A DNA stretch of 6,714 nucleotides from an uncultured Clostridia bacterium (lineage in GTDB: Bacteria > Bacillota_A > Clostridia > Christensenellales > UBA1242), in the NCBI GenBank assembly GCA_947629895.1, contig CANRFP010000061.1, positions 1 to 6,714 of the forward strand, read 5' to 3'. The notes beneath the pieces are model-generated. The model searched no databases. It was not told where the DNA came from and saw only the letters and a list, made by a program, of their open reading frames with translations. A program made the translations under genes and the position numbers. This document shows positions 1 to 5,454 of the stretch, in pieces; within the stretch, counting starts at the first letter, position 1; every line of letters starts with the position of its first letter.

Positions 1-650
1 CTCCAATCGCCACTTTCGGCACACGCCTCAATTTGAATGCCATTTTCTTTTGCAATCTTTGAAAATGCGGACAAAATTTGGTGCTTTTGCGTGAGATTTG
101 GCGCCCAAACGCTCTTGGAACAGCCCGAATAGCTTTCAATTACAAAACTGATTTTGCAGTGTTTTGTGTGCCCTTTCAAACTCTCGCACAACTTGGAAAA
201 ATGTTCAATGTGCCACTCAACATCAATTCCGTCGGCAAGCAAAATTGGGTCGTATCGCCAAATCACGGGGCAAAATTTTGAGAGCTCTTTAAAACTTTCA
301 ATGCGTTCTTCCAGCTTGGGCAAATTGGCTTCAATTTTCGCCGGATAAGGATTGAGAGTGTAGAGAAAATAATATTTAATATCCCCAAGTTCATTCAGCC
401 GCCTCATCATCGGTTTCGGATTTTTCGTCCAAAAAACTATGCCTTCCAAATTTCCGCTTATCTCAACTTTTTTGTTGCCAAGCATATCTTCTTCAATGCT
501 TTCAATTTTGATTGGCCTCAACTCAATCCGCGCAATTTTTTGCTGATTGATTGGATTTGGCACAAGCACAAAGCCCTCTTTCAGCCTATCAAAAAACCAA
601 TCCGCATAAAACGCCGGAACATCAGTTCGCCTTGAAACACTTAAAATCAT
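1..650 (-). CDS. DUF1848 family protein, C-terminus beyond the left edge
   Basis: An open frame of 216 codons starts at ATG 650 and runs off the left edge. I recognise DUF1848 from SRRTD (residues 6-10), VFWTKNP (71-77), YTLNPYP (97-103), VIWRYDPIL (129-137), WHIEHF (146-151) and CAE (210-212). As I recall the family, these proteins are cytoplasmic, of unknown function and roughly 280-300 residues long. They end in a cysteine cluster resembling the iron-sulfur loop of radical-SAM enzymes, and that end would lie outside this window. The start overlaps the stop of the upstream gene as ATGA (647-650), with GGTGGTGAG just before it as ribosome binding site, so translation is probably coupled. I see no frameshift or stop within the visible part. 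The family call is firm; the reaction is unknown. Confidence 0.88.
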   Translation of the reverse strand, partial: MILSVSRRTDVPAFYADWFFDRLKEGFVLVPNPINQQKIARIELRPIKIESIEEDMLGNKKVEISGNLEGIVFWTKNPKPMMRRLNELGDIKYYFLYTLNPYPAKIEANLPKLEERIESFKELSKFCPVIWRYDPILLADGIDVEWHIEHFSKLCESLKGHTKHCKISFVIESYSGCSKSVWAPNLTQKHQILSAFSKIAKENGIQIEACAESGDW

Positions 651-916
651 AACTCACCACCATCAAACAAACTTGTTTGGACTTGTTCATCTGTCGCCCT
701 CACTATGTATTCATCCGGATTTTTCTCTTCCGGCAAAAGTTCAACGTTTGGCGCAAGTTTTCTTGGCTCCGGTTTTCCAAAATAAGTCACGCTTGACTTT
801 TGCAAAGTGTGCGGCGCATAACAGTATCTGCATTGATGACTACACCCAATGTAAATATTTAGCGCAAATGGGCTATATTCCCTCGCCATGCCACAAGGCC
901 GATAAATCACACTCAT
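647..916 (-). CDS. Miniature radical-SAM protein, SPL-like N-terminus (COG1533-type)
   Basis: The product has 89 residues. The segment IYRPCGMAREYSPFALNIY (4-22) followed by GCSHQCRYCY (24-33) is typical of the N-terminus of spore-photoproduct-lyase-like radical-SAM proteins. C25, C29 and C32 form the CxxxCxxC loop that binds a [4Fe-4S] cluster. Normal relatives have about 280-300 residues. Here similarity ends near YFGKPEPRK (46-54), and an acidic tail follows, ending in QTSLFDGGEL. The SAM-binding strands and the rest of the barrel are absent, so it cannot be a complete enzyme by itself. I chose ATG 916 over an in-frame TTG at 940 because the TTG lies upstream of the -10 box and because relatives begin near this residue. 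It overlaps the DUF1848 gene by four bases. It may be a subunit of a split enzyme or a truncated remnant; the intact frame and coupling favour a functional gene. Confidence 0.8.
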   Translation of the reverse strand: MSVIYRPCGMAREYSPFALNIYIGCSHQCRYCYAPHTLQKSSVTYFGKPEPRKLAPNVELLPEEKNPDEYIVRATDEQVQTSLFDGGEL

Positions 917-922
917 GCAAAA

Positions 923-951
923 ATTATAGCACAAGCTCAAAAAATTTGAAA
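923..951 (-). promoter_or_regulatory. Extended -10 promoter for the radical-SAM/DUF1848 pair
   Basis: On the minus strand TGC-TATAAT (931-923) is a perfect -10 box with the extended TGn element. The hexamer 17 bases upstream, TTTCAA (951-946), matches the -35 consensus only weakly, which extended -10 promoters tolerate. Six bases separate the box from ATG 916, so transcription should begin at or very near the start codon and leave no room for a ribosome binding site. Confidence 0.65.
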
Positions 952-955
952 TTAT

Positions 956-988
956 TTGACAATAAAATATCCCTAATCCATTTATAAA
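956..988 (+). promoter_or_regulatory. Weak candidate promoter for the decayed dehydrogenase gene
   Basis: TTGACA (956-961) is a perfect -35 hexamer. The best -10 candidate, TATAAA (983-988), lies 21 bases downstream, longer than the usual 16-18. If it works, the transcript would begin almost at the base of the hairpin at 994-1025. It is divergent from the minus-strand promoter at 923-951. The spacing makes this doubtful. Confidence 0.25.
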
Positions 989-993
989 ATAAA

Positions 994-1025
994 CCTAAAC
1001 CAAACTTTTGAGAGTTCGGTTTAGG
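994..1025 (+). promoter_or_regulatory. Hairpin that overlaps the ribosome binding site of the SDR relic
   Basis: CCTAAACCAAACT (994-1006) pairs with AGTTCGGTTTAGG (1013-1025) through 13 positions with one A-C mismatch, around the six-base loop TTTGAG. The 3' arm contains the first bases of the Shine-Dalgarno AGGAG (1023-1027), ten bases before ATG 1035, so folding would partly hide it. No T-run follows on the plus strand, which argues against a terminator there. On the minus strand the stem is followed by TTTATTTTAT, so a terminator in that direction is possible, although no minus-strand gene lies upstream to need one. Confidence 0.5.
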
Positions 1026-1034
1026 AGAAATATT

Positions 1035-1233
1035 ATGATTTATTTGGTGACAGGTGCAACAAGTGGTATCGAAAACAAATTGCAGAAGAATTGTCAAAAG
1101 AAAAGAATACTGTGATATTGAATCATGGCAGCAATGACAAACAAGCGCAACAAGTTTTAGAAAAATTTTTAAAATTTGAAAATTTTTATAAGCAGAGCCA
1201 AAAGTATTAGATTTTTTGATTGTTTTTGTCTAA
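1035..1233 (+). pseudogene. Decayed 5' fragment of a short-chain dehydrogenase/reductase
   Basis: From ATG 1035 the frame reads MIYLVTGATSGI, the first strand and TGxxxGI nucleotide-binding loop of a classical SDR. The GG expected after ATC (1070) is a single G at 1071. Restoring one G gives GKQIAEELSKEKNTVIL, the expected continuation, so one base has been lost. The shifted frame runs from CAA 1076 to TAG 1208-1210 and gives about 44 residues. A third frame (1195-1233) reads KVLDFLIV before a stop and resembles the fourth strand of the SDR fold, which suggests a further deletion. SDR proteins normally have about 240 residues; this piece lacks the catalytic Ser, Tyr and Lys. AGGAG at 1023-1027 is still a good ribosome binding site. 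The first frameshift is clear; the third-frame piece is less certain. Confidence 0.75.
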
Positions 1234-1247
1234 GTTTATGCTATAAT
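1220..1247 (+). promoter_or_regulatory. Promoter of the ATP-grasp operon
   Basis: TTGTTT (1220-1225), a 16-base spacer and TATAAT (1242-1247) with an extended TG at 1239-1240. Transcription should start near 1253-1255. The promoter sits in the tail of the dehydrogenase relic and gives a leader of about 36 bases to ATG 1290. Confidence 0.7.
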
Positions 1248-1275
1248 TAGAAAATGTGGCCTAACATATTTTCTT

Positions 1276-1281
1276 GGGAGG
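1276..1281 (+). promoter_or_regulatory. Ribosome binding site that decides the ATP-grasp start
   Basis: GGGAGG lies eight bases before ATG 1290, close to ideal spacing. An in-frame ATG at 1254 would add 12 residues but has no ribosome binding site and falls at the predicted transcription start, so 1290 is preferred. Confidence 0.8.
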
Positions 1282-1289
1282 TTTTATAT

Positions 1290-2117
1290 ATGAATATAGG
1301 CATTATTACAAGTTTTAGAGAAGTTTGCACAAGAGAGGATTATGTTATTGCAAAATCTTTTGCAAAAGACGGCCATCATGTTGACCTTTTGGACTTTCCT
1401 GTCAATTTCCCCGTTGAAAAATATTATGATTTGATTATTTTTAAAAACGCGTGGTATTTAAGCGAGGACAAGGTGGAACAATTTTTCAAAGATGTTCAAA
1501 CTTTGATGAAAAAGATTGAGAAAACAAATTGCAAAATTGTTTGCTCCGATGACGGAAAGTTGAAATTTAACACGATTGGCAAAAAATATTTGGTTGACCT
1601 TTATAAACAAGGCTTTAAGGTTGTACCAACAATCGACGATATGAAAGATATAAATCTTTTGCCAAAAGTGGACAAATACATAAAAAAGCCTTTTGTTTCC
1701 TATGAGGGCTTTGGAATGCAAGAGGTTTCAAGCAAAGACCTCAAAAATTTGAAATTGAATAAAGAAATTTTACAGCCAAAAATTGATTTTATTTCCGAAG
1801 TGCAACTTTATTTCATAAACAATCAATATCAGTATGCAGTGGAATATGCCCCTCACAAATGGCCGGACTATCCAACTCCACACATGTTTAAACCGGCACG
1901 AAAATACATAAATGAAGCGAAAAAACTTATGGATTTAAACGGTGCATCTTGCTCTATTTCTCGTGTGGACTTTTTGCGTGTTAATGAAAACGAAATGCTG
2001 CTTCTTGAATTTGCCGACACCTGCCCAAACATGAACTTGCTTTTAATTGACAGGGAAGTTTCAGAGAAGTTTTTGACCAATTTCAAAAAGGCCGTTTATG
2101 ATTATATGAAAAAGTAA
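1290..2117 (+). CDS. ATP-grasp domain protein, RimK/DcsG-like
   Basis: The product has 275 residues and looks cytoplasmic. Enzymes of this fold use ATP to activate a carboxylate as acyl phosphate and join it to an amine or similar nucleophile. The N-terminal pre-ATP-grasp domain starts with MNIGIIT and contains LIIFKNAWYL (48-57), like the RxxW strand of DcsG-type proteins. YLVDLYKQGFKVVPT (100-114) is the usual linker before the ATP-binding part. IKKPFVSYEGFGM (131-143) supplies the nucleotide-binding lysine and glycine loop. LQPKIDFISEVQLYF (161-175) and SRVDFLR (224-230) follow. LLLEFADTCPNMNL (237-250) has the Glu and Asn positions expected for magnesium binding, with E240 and N247 or N249 as candidates. 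It is first in a four-gene unit, with 29 bases to the next start. I can assign the fold with confidence but not the substrate; a peptide ligase or an amino-acid-conjugating enzyme is plausible. Confidence 0.85.
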   Translation: MNIGIITSFREVCTREDYVIAKSFAKDGHHVDLLDFPVNFPVEKYYDLIIFKNAWYLSEDKVEQFFKDVQTLMKKIEKTNCKIVCSDDGKLKFNTIGKKYLVDLYKQGFKVVPTIDDMKDINLLPKVDKYIKKPFVSYEGFGMQEVSSKDLKNLKLNKEILQPKIDFISEVQLYFINNQYQYAVEYAPHKWPDYPTPHMFKPARKYINEAKKLMDLNGASCSISRVDFLRVNENEMLLLEFADTCPNMNLLLIDREVSEKFLTNFKKAVYDYMKK

Positions 2118-2146
2118 ATTTATTTAAGAATAATAAAGGAAAATGC

Positions 2147-2809
2147 ATGAATAACAAAGAGTTGCAAAAAACATATCAAAATTGTTTAGAGTTTTGCGAA
2201 AAAATTAAAAATCCAATTTTAAAAGATGTTGCAAAAAGAGTTTTTGCCGATTACAAAACACAACTTTTTAATAAGCCTGCAACAACTTCACACCACTTTT
2301 TTAAAGGTGGGCTTTTATATCATATATATTGCGTTGCAAGAAATGCTATAGCCATTTGTGAGTTATATCCAACTTTGCAGGTTGACATGGACTTGATCAT
2401 TTTTGGCGCACTAACACATGACATTGGTAAAACACAAGAATTAAAAGATTTTGACATGATTACTGATGGCGATGCTTTTTTTGAGAATGGGGCTCAACTT
2501 TTGGGGCATTCCTACGAAGGCGCGCATATTATAGAAAATTATTTAAACGAATATAAACTTGACAGGCAATTTAAAAATCAGGTTTTGCACATGATAGGCA
2601 GCCACATGAAAGAATATAGTGAATGGGGCGTTTTAGTTTTGCCTAAAATGCTGGAAGTTGTTATCATCAACTTTGCAGACCACATAGACGCCGATTTGCA
2701 ACCGGCTCACACCCCTCTTGAAAAAACAAAAAAAGGTGAAGAATATAAAGCGCACGCCCCTCGCCCATACTTTAAATCATTGAATGATTTTTATAATACA
2801 GACAGATAA
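2147..2809 (+). CDS. HD-domain phosphohydrolase, YhaM-like catalytic domain
   Basis: The product has 220 residues, no membrane segment and a full HD metal-site pattern: H59 in GGLLYHI, H91-D92 in ALTHDIGK, H121 in LLGHSYEG, H153 in IGSHMKEY and D178 in FADHIDADL. These motifs and their spacing resemble the HD domain of the 3'-5' exoribonuclease YhaM. YhaM is about 310 residues long and has an N-terminal OB-fold RNA-binding domain. This protein lacks that domain and starts with about 45 helical residues instead. It may therefore hydrolyse a nucleotide, a cyclic nucleotide or short RNA rather than long RNA; this is inference. The ribosome binding site AAAGGA (2135-2140) lies six bases before ATG 2147. 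It probably shares the transcript of the ATP-grasp gene. The HD assignment is firm, the substrate open. Confidence 0.85.
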   Translation: MNNKELQKTYQNCLEFCEKIKNPILKDVAKRVFADYKTQLFNKPATTSHHFFKGGLLYHIYCVARNAIAICELYPTLQVDMDLIIFGALTHDIGKTQELKDFDMITDGDAFFENGAQLLGHSYEGAHIIENYLNEYKLDRQFKNQVLHMIGSHMKEYSEWGVLVLPKMLEVVIINFADHIDADLQPAHTPLEKTKKGEEYKAHAPRPYFKSLNDFYNTDR

Positions 2810-2872
2810 AATTTGACAAAAAAACAATAATAAAATTTTTTAAAAAAGATTACATATTTATTAGGATGAAAA

Positions 2873-4408
2873 ATGAAAGTTGAAGAAATTAACAAAATTT
2901 TTGATAGCAATGAAATGAAAAGCCTGCTAAAACGCGTTGCAGCAGAAAACGATTTTCGTATGTGCTTAAACAAAGAAGTTATGGAAGATTACAGGCGCTT
3001 TTTTGCAAATGTTATTGTCTGCTGTTTTGTGGTAGATGTGGCGTGTGGCGATTTAACAGAAATTTATGAAGATGTTGAAGGCTTTTTAGCGAAAAAGTTA
3101 AGTTTAAAGCTGCATTTAAAAGACATTTACAATAACAAAGATAAAGTTGCAGAATTTTTCAACAAAATGCTTGGCAAAAGCCAAATTTATTTTCACGGCA
3201 CTTTGTCAAATATGGAAAATTCAGTTCTTGGGCAAAAAGACAACAACTACATTAAAATACAACTTTGCAAAAGCATAAATGATGTTTATTGCAAATATGG
3301 AATATATGCGGCGTTTGAGTCTGGCATAAGGGATTTTGAAGATAACAATTTTTGGCTTACGCGTTCGCCGGGCTCCGTTTGCTTTTACGCCTTGCAATCG
3401 CCAGAATATTTTGCGCGCTTTTGCTCGCGGTCAGATTACTACAAACAAGACATTTTTAAATATGACAGAATTGCCTATTACAGAAAGGACTTTTGGGCTT
3501 GCAAGCAAAACATAAAAACCGAAACAAAAGATTTTAATTTTAATAAACAAGAAAGAAAATCAATATTGAAAAACTTTAAAGCATTGTGGAAAAATGTGGT
3601 TGTTAAAGACATGGCAAACATCATTTTTATGTGCGAGATAAACAAAGATAACACGCAAAGTTTTGCAGAGGACGAAATGCTGCTGGATATGCTTTTAAAA
3701 TTTTTTAAAGAAGATAATTTTTGCTTTGATTTGGCAAAGTTTAAAAAATCTTTTAAAGGCAAAATTGCCTTACCGGATGTAAAACCTTATTTAAAGCACC
3801 AGCATCCTGTGATAGATAAAAAATTTGTGATTTTTGACAATAAAAAATATTATCCGGATTTTTACATAGACTGCAAATATTCAAAACATTTGTATTTTTC
3901 GTTTAAAGAAGATGAACATTTTGAAACAATCAACAAAAATATTCGCCTCAACGACAAAACATTGCTTATAAAGCTAGTGAATGAAGCAAGGCCAAACTCA
4001 AAAGCTGCGAAACAATTTTTTAAAATGCAGAACTTGCCAAGCGTTAAGAATGTGGTGGAGTTTTATAAAAAAGAATTCTCTATTAAAGTAAAACAACTTG
4101 AAAAAGAGAAAAACTTTGAAATAAAAAAGCAAATTGTAAAACAAATTTGTGAAGATGTTGGGCTTAAATATGTTGTAAGCGCAAAGTATAATCAATATTT
4201 TAAAGATATAAATCAGTATTACATAAAAACTTATCGGTCGCTTTTGGGCGTAAAACTTTTTGAGCATTATGACGGCATTGCCGATGTTACTGACGAAAAA
4301 TTAAATCAACTTTTGGCAATTTATAAAGATATTCTTTCTAAAAAAGATATTTTGAAAGAAAATTTGCCATTAAAAGCCTTTAATCGCGAATTCGATTTTA
4401 TAAAATAA
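2873..4408 (+). CDS. Unknown 511-residue protein, possible ADP-ribosyltransferase-like segment
   Basis: I do not recognise the family. The protein is lysine-rich, without signal peptide or membrane helices. Residues 1-100 look helical. IYFHGT (105-110), a less conserved stretch, then FWLTRSPGSVCFYALQSPEY (160-179) resemble the order in ADP-ribosyltransferase-like folds: a strand with HG[TS], then a strand with a T/S-x-S element and a tyrosine followed by a helix. On that reading H108 and Y172 would be the NAD-contacting residues; no catalytic glutamate can be assigned. This is a weak pattern match. HPVIDKKFVIFDNKKYYPDF (311-330) is a strand-rich element. About 390-430 is charged and helical, possibly coiled coil; the rest is helical. 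AGGA at 2863-2866 precedes ATG 2873. The 63-base gap from the HD gene is the longest within the cluster; the gap to the next gene is 15 bases. The reading frame is solid, the function unknown. Confidence 0.75.
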   Translation: MKVEEINKIFDSNEMKSLLKRVAAENDFRMCLNKEVMEDYRRFFANVIVCCFVVDVACGDLTEIYEDVEGFLAKKLSLKLHLKDIYNNKDKVAEFFNKMLGKSQIYFHGTLSNMENSVLGQKDNNYIKIQLCKSINDVYCKYGIYAAFESGIRDFEDNNFWLTRSPGSVCFYALQSPEYFARFCSRSDYYKQDIFKYDRIAYYRKDFWACKQNIKTETKDFNFNKQERKSILKNFKALWKNVVVKDMANIIFMCEINKDNTQSFAEDEMLLDMLLKFFKEDNFCFDLAKFKKSFKGKIALPDVKPYLKHQHPVIDKKFVIFDNKKYYPDFYIDCKYSKHLYFSFKEDEHFETINKNIRLNDKTLLIKLVNEARPNSKAAKQFFKMQNLPSVKNVVEFYKKEFSIKVKQLEKEKNFEIKKQIVKQICEDVGLKYVVSAKYNQYFKDINQYYIKTYRSLLGVKLFEHYDGIADVTDEKLNQLLAIYKDILSKKDILKENLPLKAFNREFDFIK

Positions 4409-4423
4409 AATTTTAGGAGAAAT

Positions 4424-5395
4424 ATGGAAAACTTGGAATATTATAAGCAAACAAGTATGTTTACAGATTTAGGCAAATACAAAGAGAATGCCGTTGATTT
4501 GTGGGAAAACAAATGCAAAAAGTCACTTAAGGAGTTGCAACACCACCTCATGAGTGTGACAATTCATCGCGTTATTATTCAACAAGCGTTGATAGATGGG
4601 AGTGCAAAATACTTTGAATACGGCAACCTTTCAAAGATTGATTTCACAACGCCAATGTGTGAAGATGACATTTTCTTGACGGCAGCTGCAATTTTTAATG
4701 AAATTTATCGCAGAGATGATAAAGGCTTTTATTTTGAAAGGCCTTTCGAAAACAAGCTGGTTTTGACTTGTCGATATATTTCTGTTTTGACAAGCGCAAT
4801 ATTGAAAGCAAACGGAATCCCGTGCAGAAGCCGTGCGGGCTGGGCAAGATACTTGCGCGAGGGCAAATGTTTGGATCATTGGGTGAATGAATATTGGAAC
4901 GAAAAAGAACAAAGGTGGATAATGTTTGACATGGACGACCTTTATGATCCAGATTTCATGAAATACAAACTTTATGCCAAAAATAAAATTGCATATCAGT
5001 ATATGGATTTTGGGAAAGACCAATTTTACTCGGCAGCAGATATGTGGCTGATGTATAGAAAAGATCCTTCCTGCTTGAAAAGTCTTGAATATGGCTCAAA
5101 CGCCACAAAACCGGAAGAAGTGTTGAAATATTTGTTTTTGGATTTTTGGGCTGTAATGAACATGGAGTATAATTACAAATTTCGCCCTGTTGCCTTTGAT
5201 AAAAAAGTAAACAAAATGACAGACGCAGAATTAAAAGATGTTGATAATTTGGCAAAACTTATGCGAAATGTCGATAAAAACTTTGAAAAATTGCATAAAC
5301 TGTATAACATGCCAAAGTATAGGCTCACTGTCTCTCCGCTTGTGGGCAAAGACAACTACAAACTTCTTAAAAAAGTGAAAAAATATCAGTTCTAA
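4424..5395 (+). CDS. Transglutaminase-like domain protein with intact Cys-His-Asp triad
   Basis: The product has 323 residues and no signal peptide, so it acts in the cytoplasm. The transglutaminase-like core lies at about 105-175: LTCRYISVLTSAILKANGIP (114-133) with catalytic C116, CRSRAGWARYL (134-144), LDHWVNEYW (150-158) with H152, and RWIMFDMDD (164-172) with D169. Prokaryotic members of this papain-like fold are mostly peptidases or amidases, sometimes acyl transferases. The first 100 residues and the last 140 are helical and specific to this protein. The ribosome binding site AGGAG (4415-4419) lies four bases before ATG 4424, and the gene begins 15 bases after the preceding one, a spacing typical of co-transcription. 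Together with the ATP-grasp gene it provides a possible amide-making and amide-breaking pair; that link is inference. Confidence 0.85.
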   Translation: MENLEYYKQTSMFTDLGKYKENAVDLWENKCKKSLKELQHHLMSVTIHRVIIQQALIDGSAKYFEYGNLSKIDFTTPMCEDDIFLTAAAIFNEIYRRDDKGFYFERPFENKLVLTCRYISVLTSAILKANGIPCRSRAGWARYLREGKCLDHWVNEYWNEKEQRWIMFDMDDLYDPDFMKYKLYAKNKIAYQYMDFGKDQFYSAADMWLMYRKDPSCLKSLEYGSNATKPEEVLKYLFLDFWAVMNMEYNYKFRPVAFDKKVNKMTDAELKDVDNLAKLMRNVDKNFEKLHKLYNMPKYRLTVSPLVGKDNYKLLKKVKKYQF

Positions 5396-5404
5396 AAAGT
5401 AATA

Positions 5405-5433
5405 TTGACTTTTAAAGCCTCGCATGATATAAT
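5405..5433 (+). promoter_or_regulatory. Strong SigA-type promoter for the right-hand genes
   Basis: TTGACT (5405-5410), a 17-base spacer and a perfect TATAAT (5428-5433), with an extended TG at 5425-5426. Transcription should begin near 5440, giving a leader of about 15 bases to ATG 5455 with GCGAGA (5444-5449) as a weak ribosome binding site. It begins ten bases after the transglutaminase-like gene ends, with no terminator between, so read-through from the first operon is possible. Confidence 0.8.
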
Positions 5434-5454
5434 CAAAATAAAAGCGAGAAAATT

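Noticed and set aside
914..940. In-frame TTG start at 940 giving eight extra residues to the radical-SAM protein
   Set aside because: The TTG lies upstream of the TATAAT box at 928-923, so it would not be on the transcript from that promoter, and relatives start near ATG 916.
673..987. A plus-strand open frame of 104 codons
   Set aside because: It is antisense to the radical-SAM gene, has no ribosome binding site, and its translation shows no family signature.
1020..1033. TTTAGGAGAAATAT occurs both here and at 4412-4425
   Set aside because: Both copies are ribosome-binding regions before start codons; the shared 14 bases reflect a common AT-rich Shine-Dalgarno context rather than a repeat element.
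2813..2850. TTGACA at 2813-2818 as an internal promoter before the 511-residue gene
   Set aside because: At the proper distance there is only a T-run, with no -10 box. The nearby A/T runs form a weak self-complementary stretch without a GC stem, so it is not a terminator either.
5393..5418. CTAAAAAGT ... ACTTTTAAAG as a terminator after the transglutaminase-like gene
   Set aside because: The stem is imperfect and almost wholly A/T, and its right arm overlaps the -35 of the next promoter.
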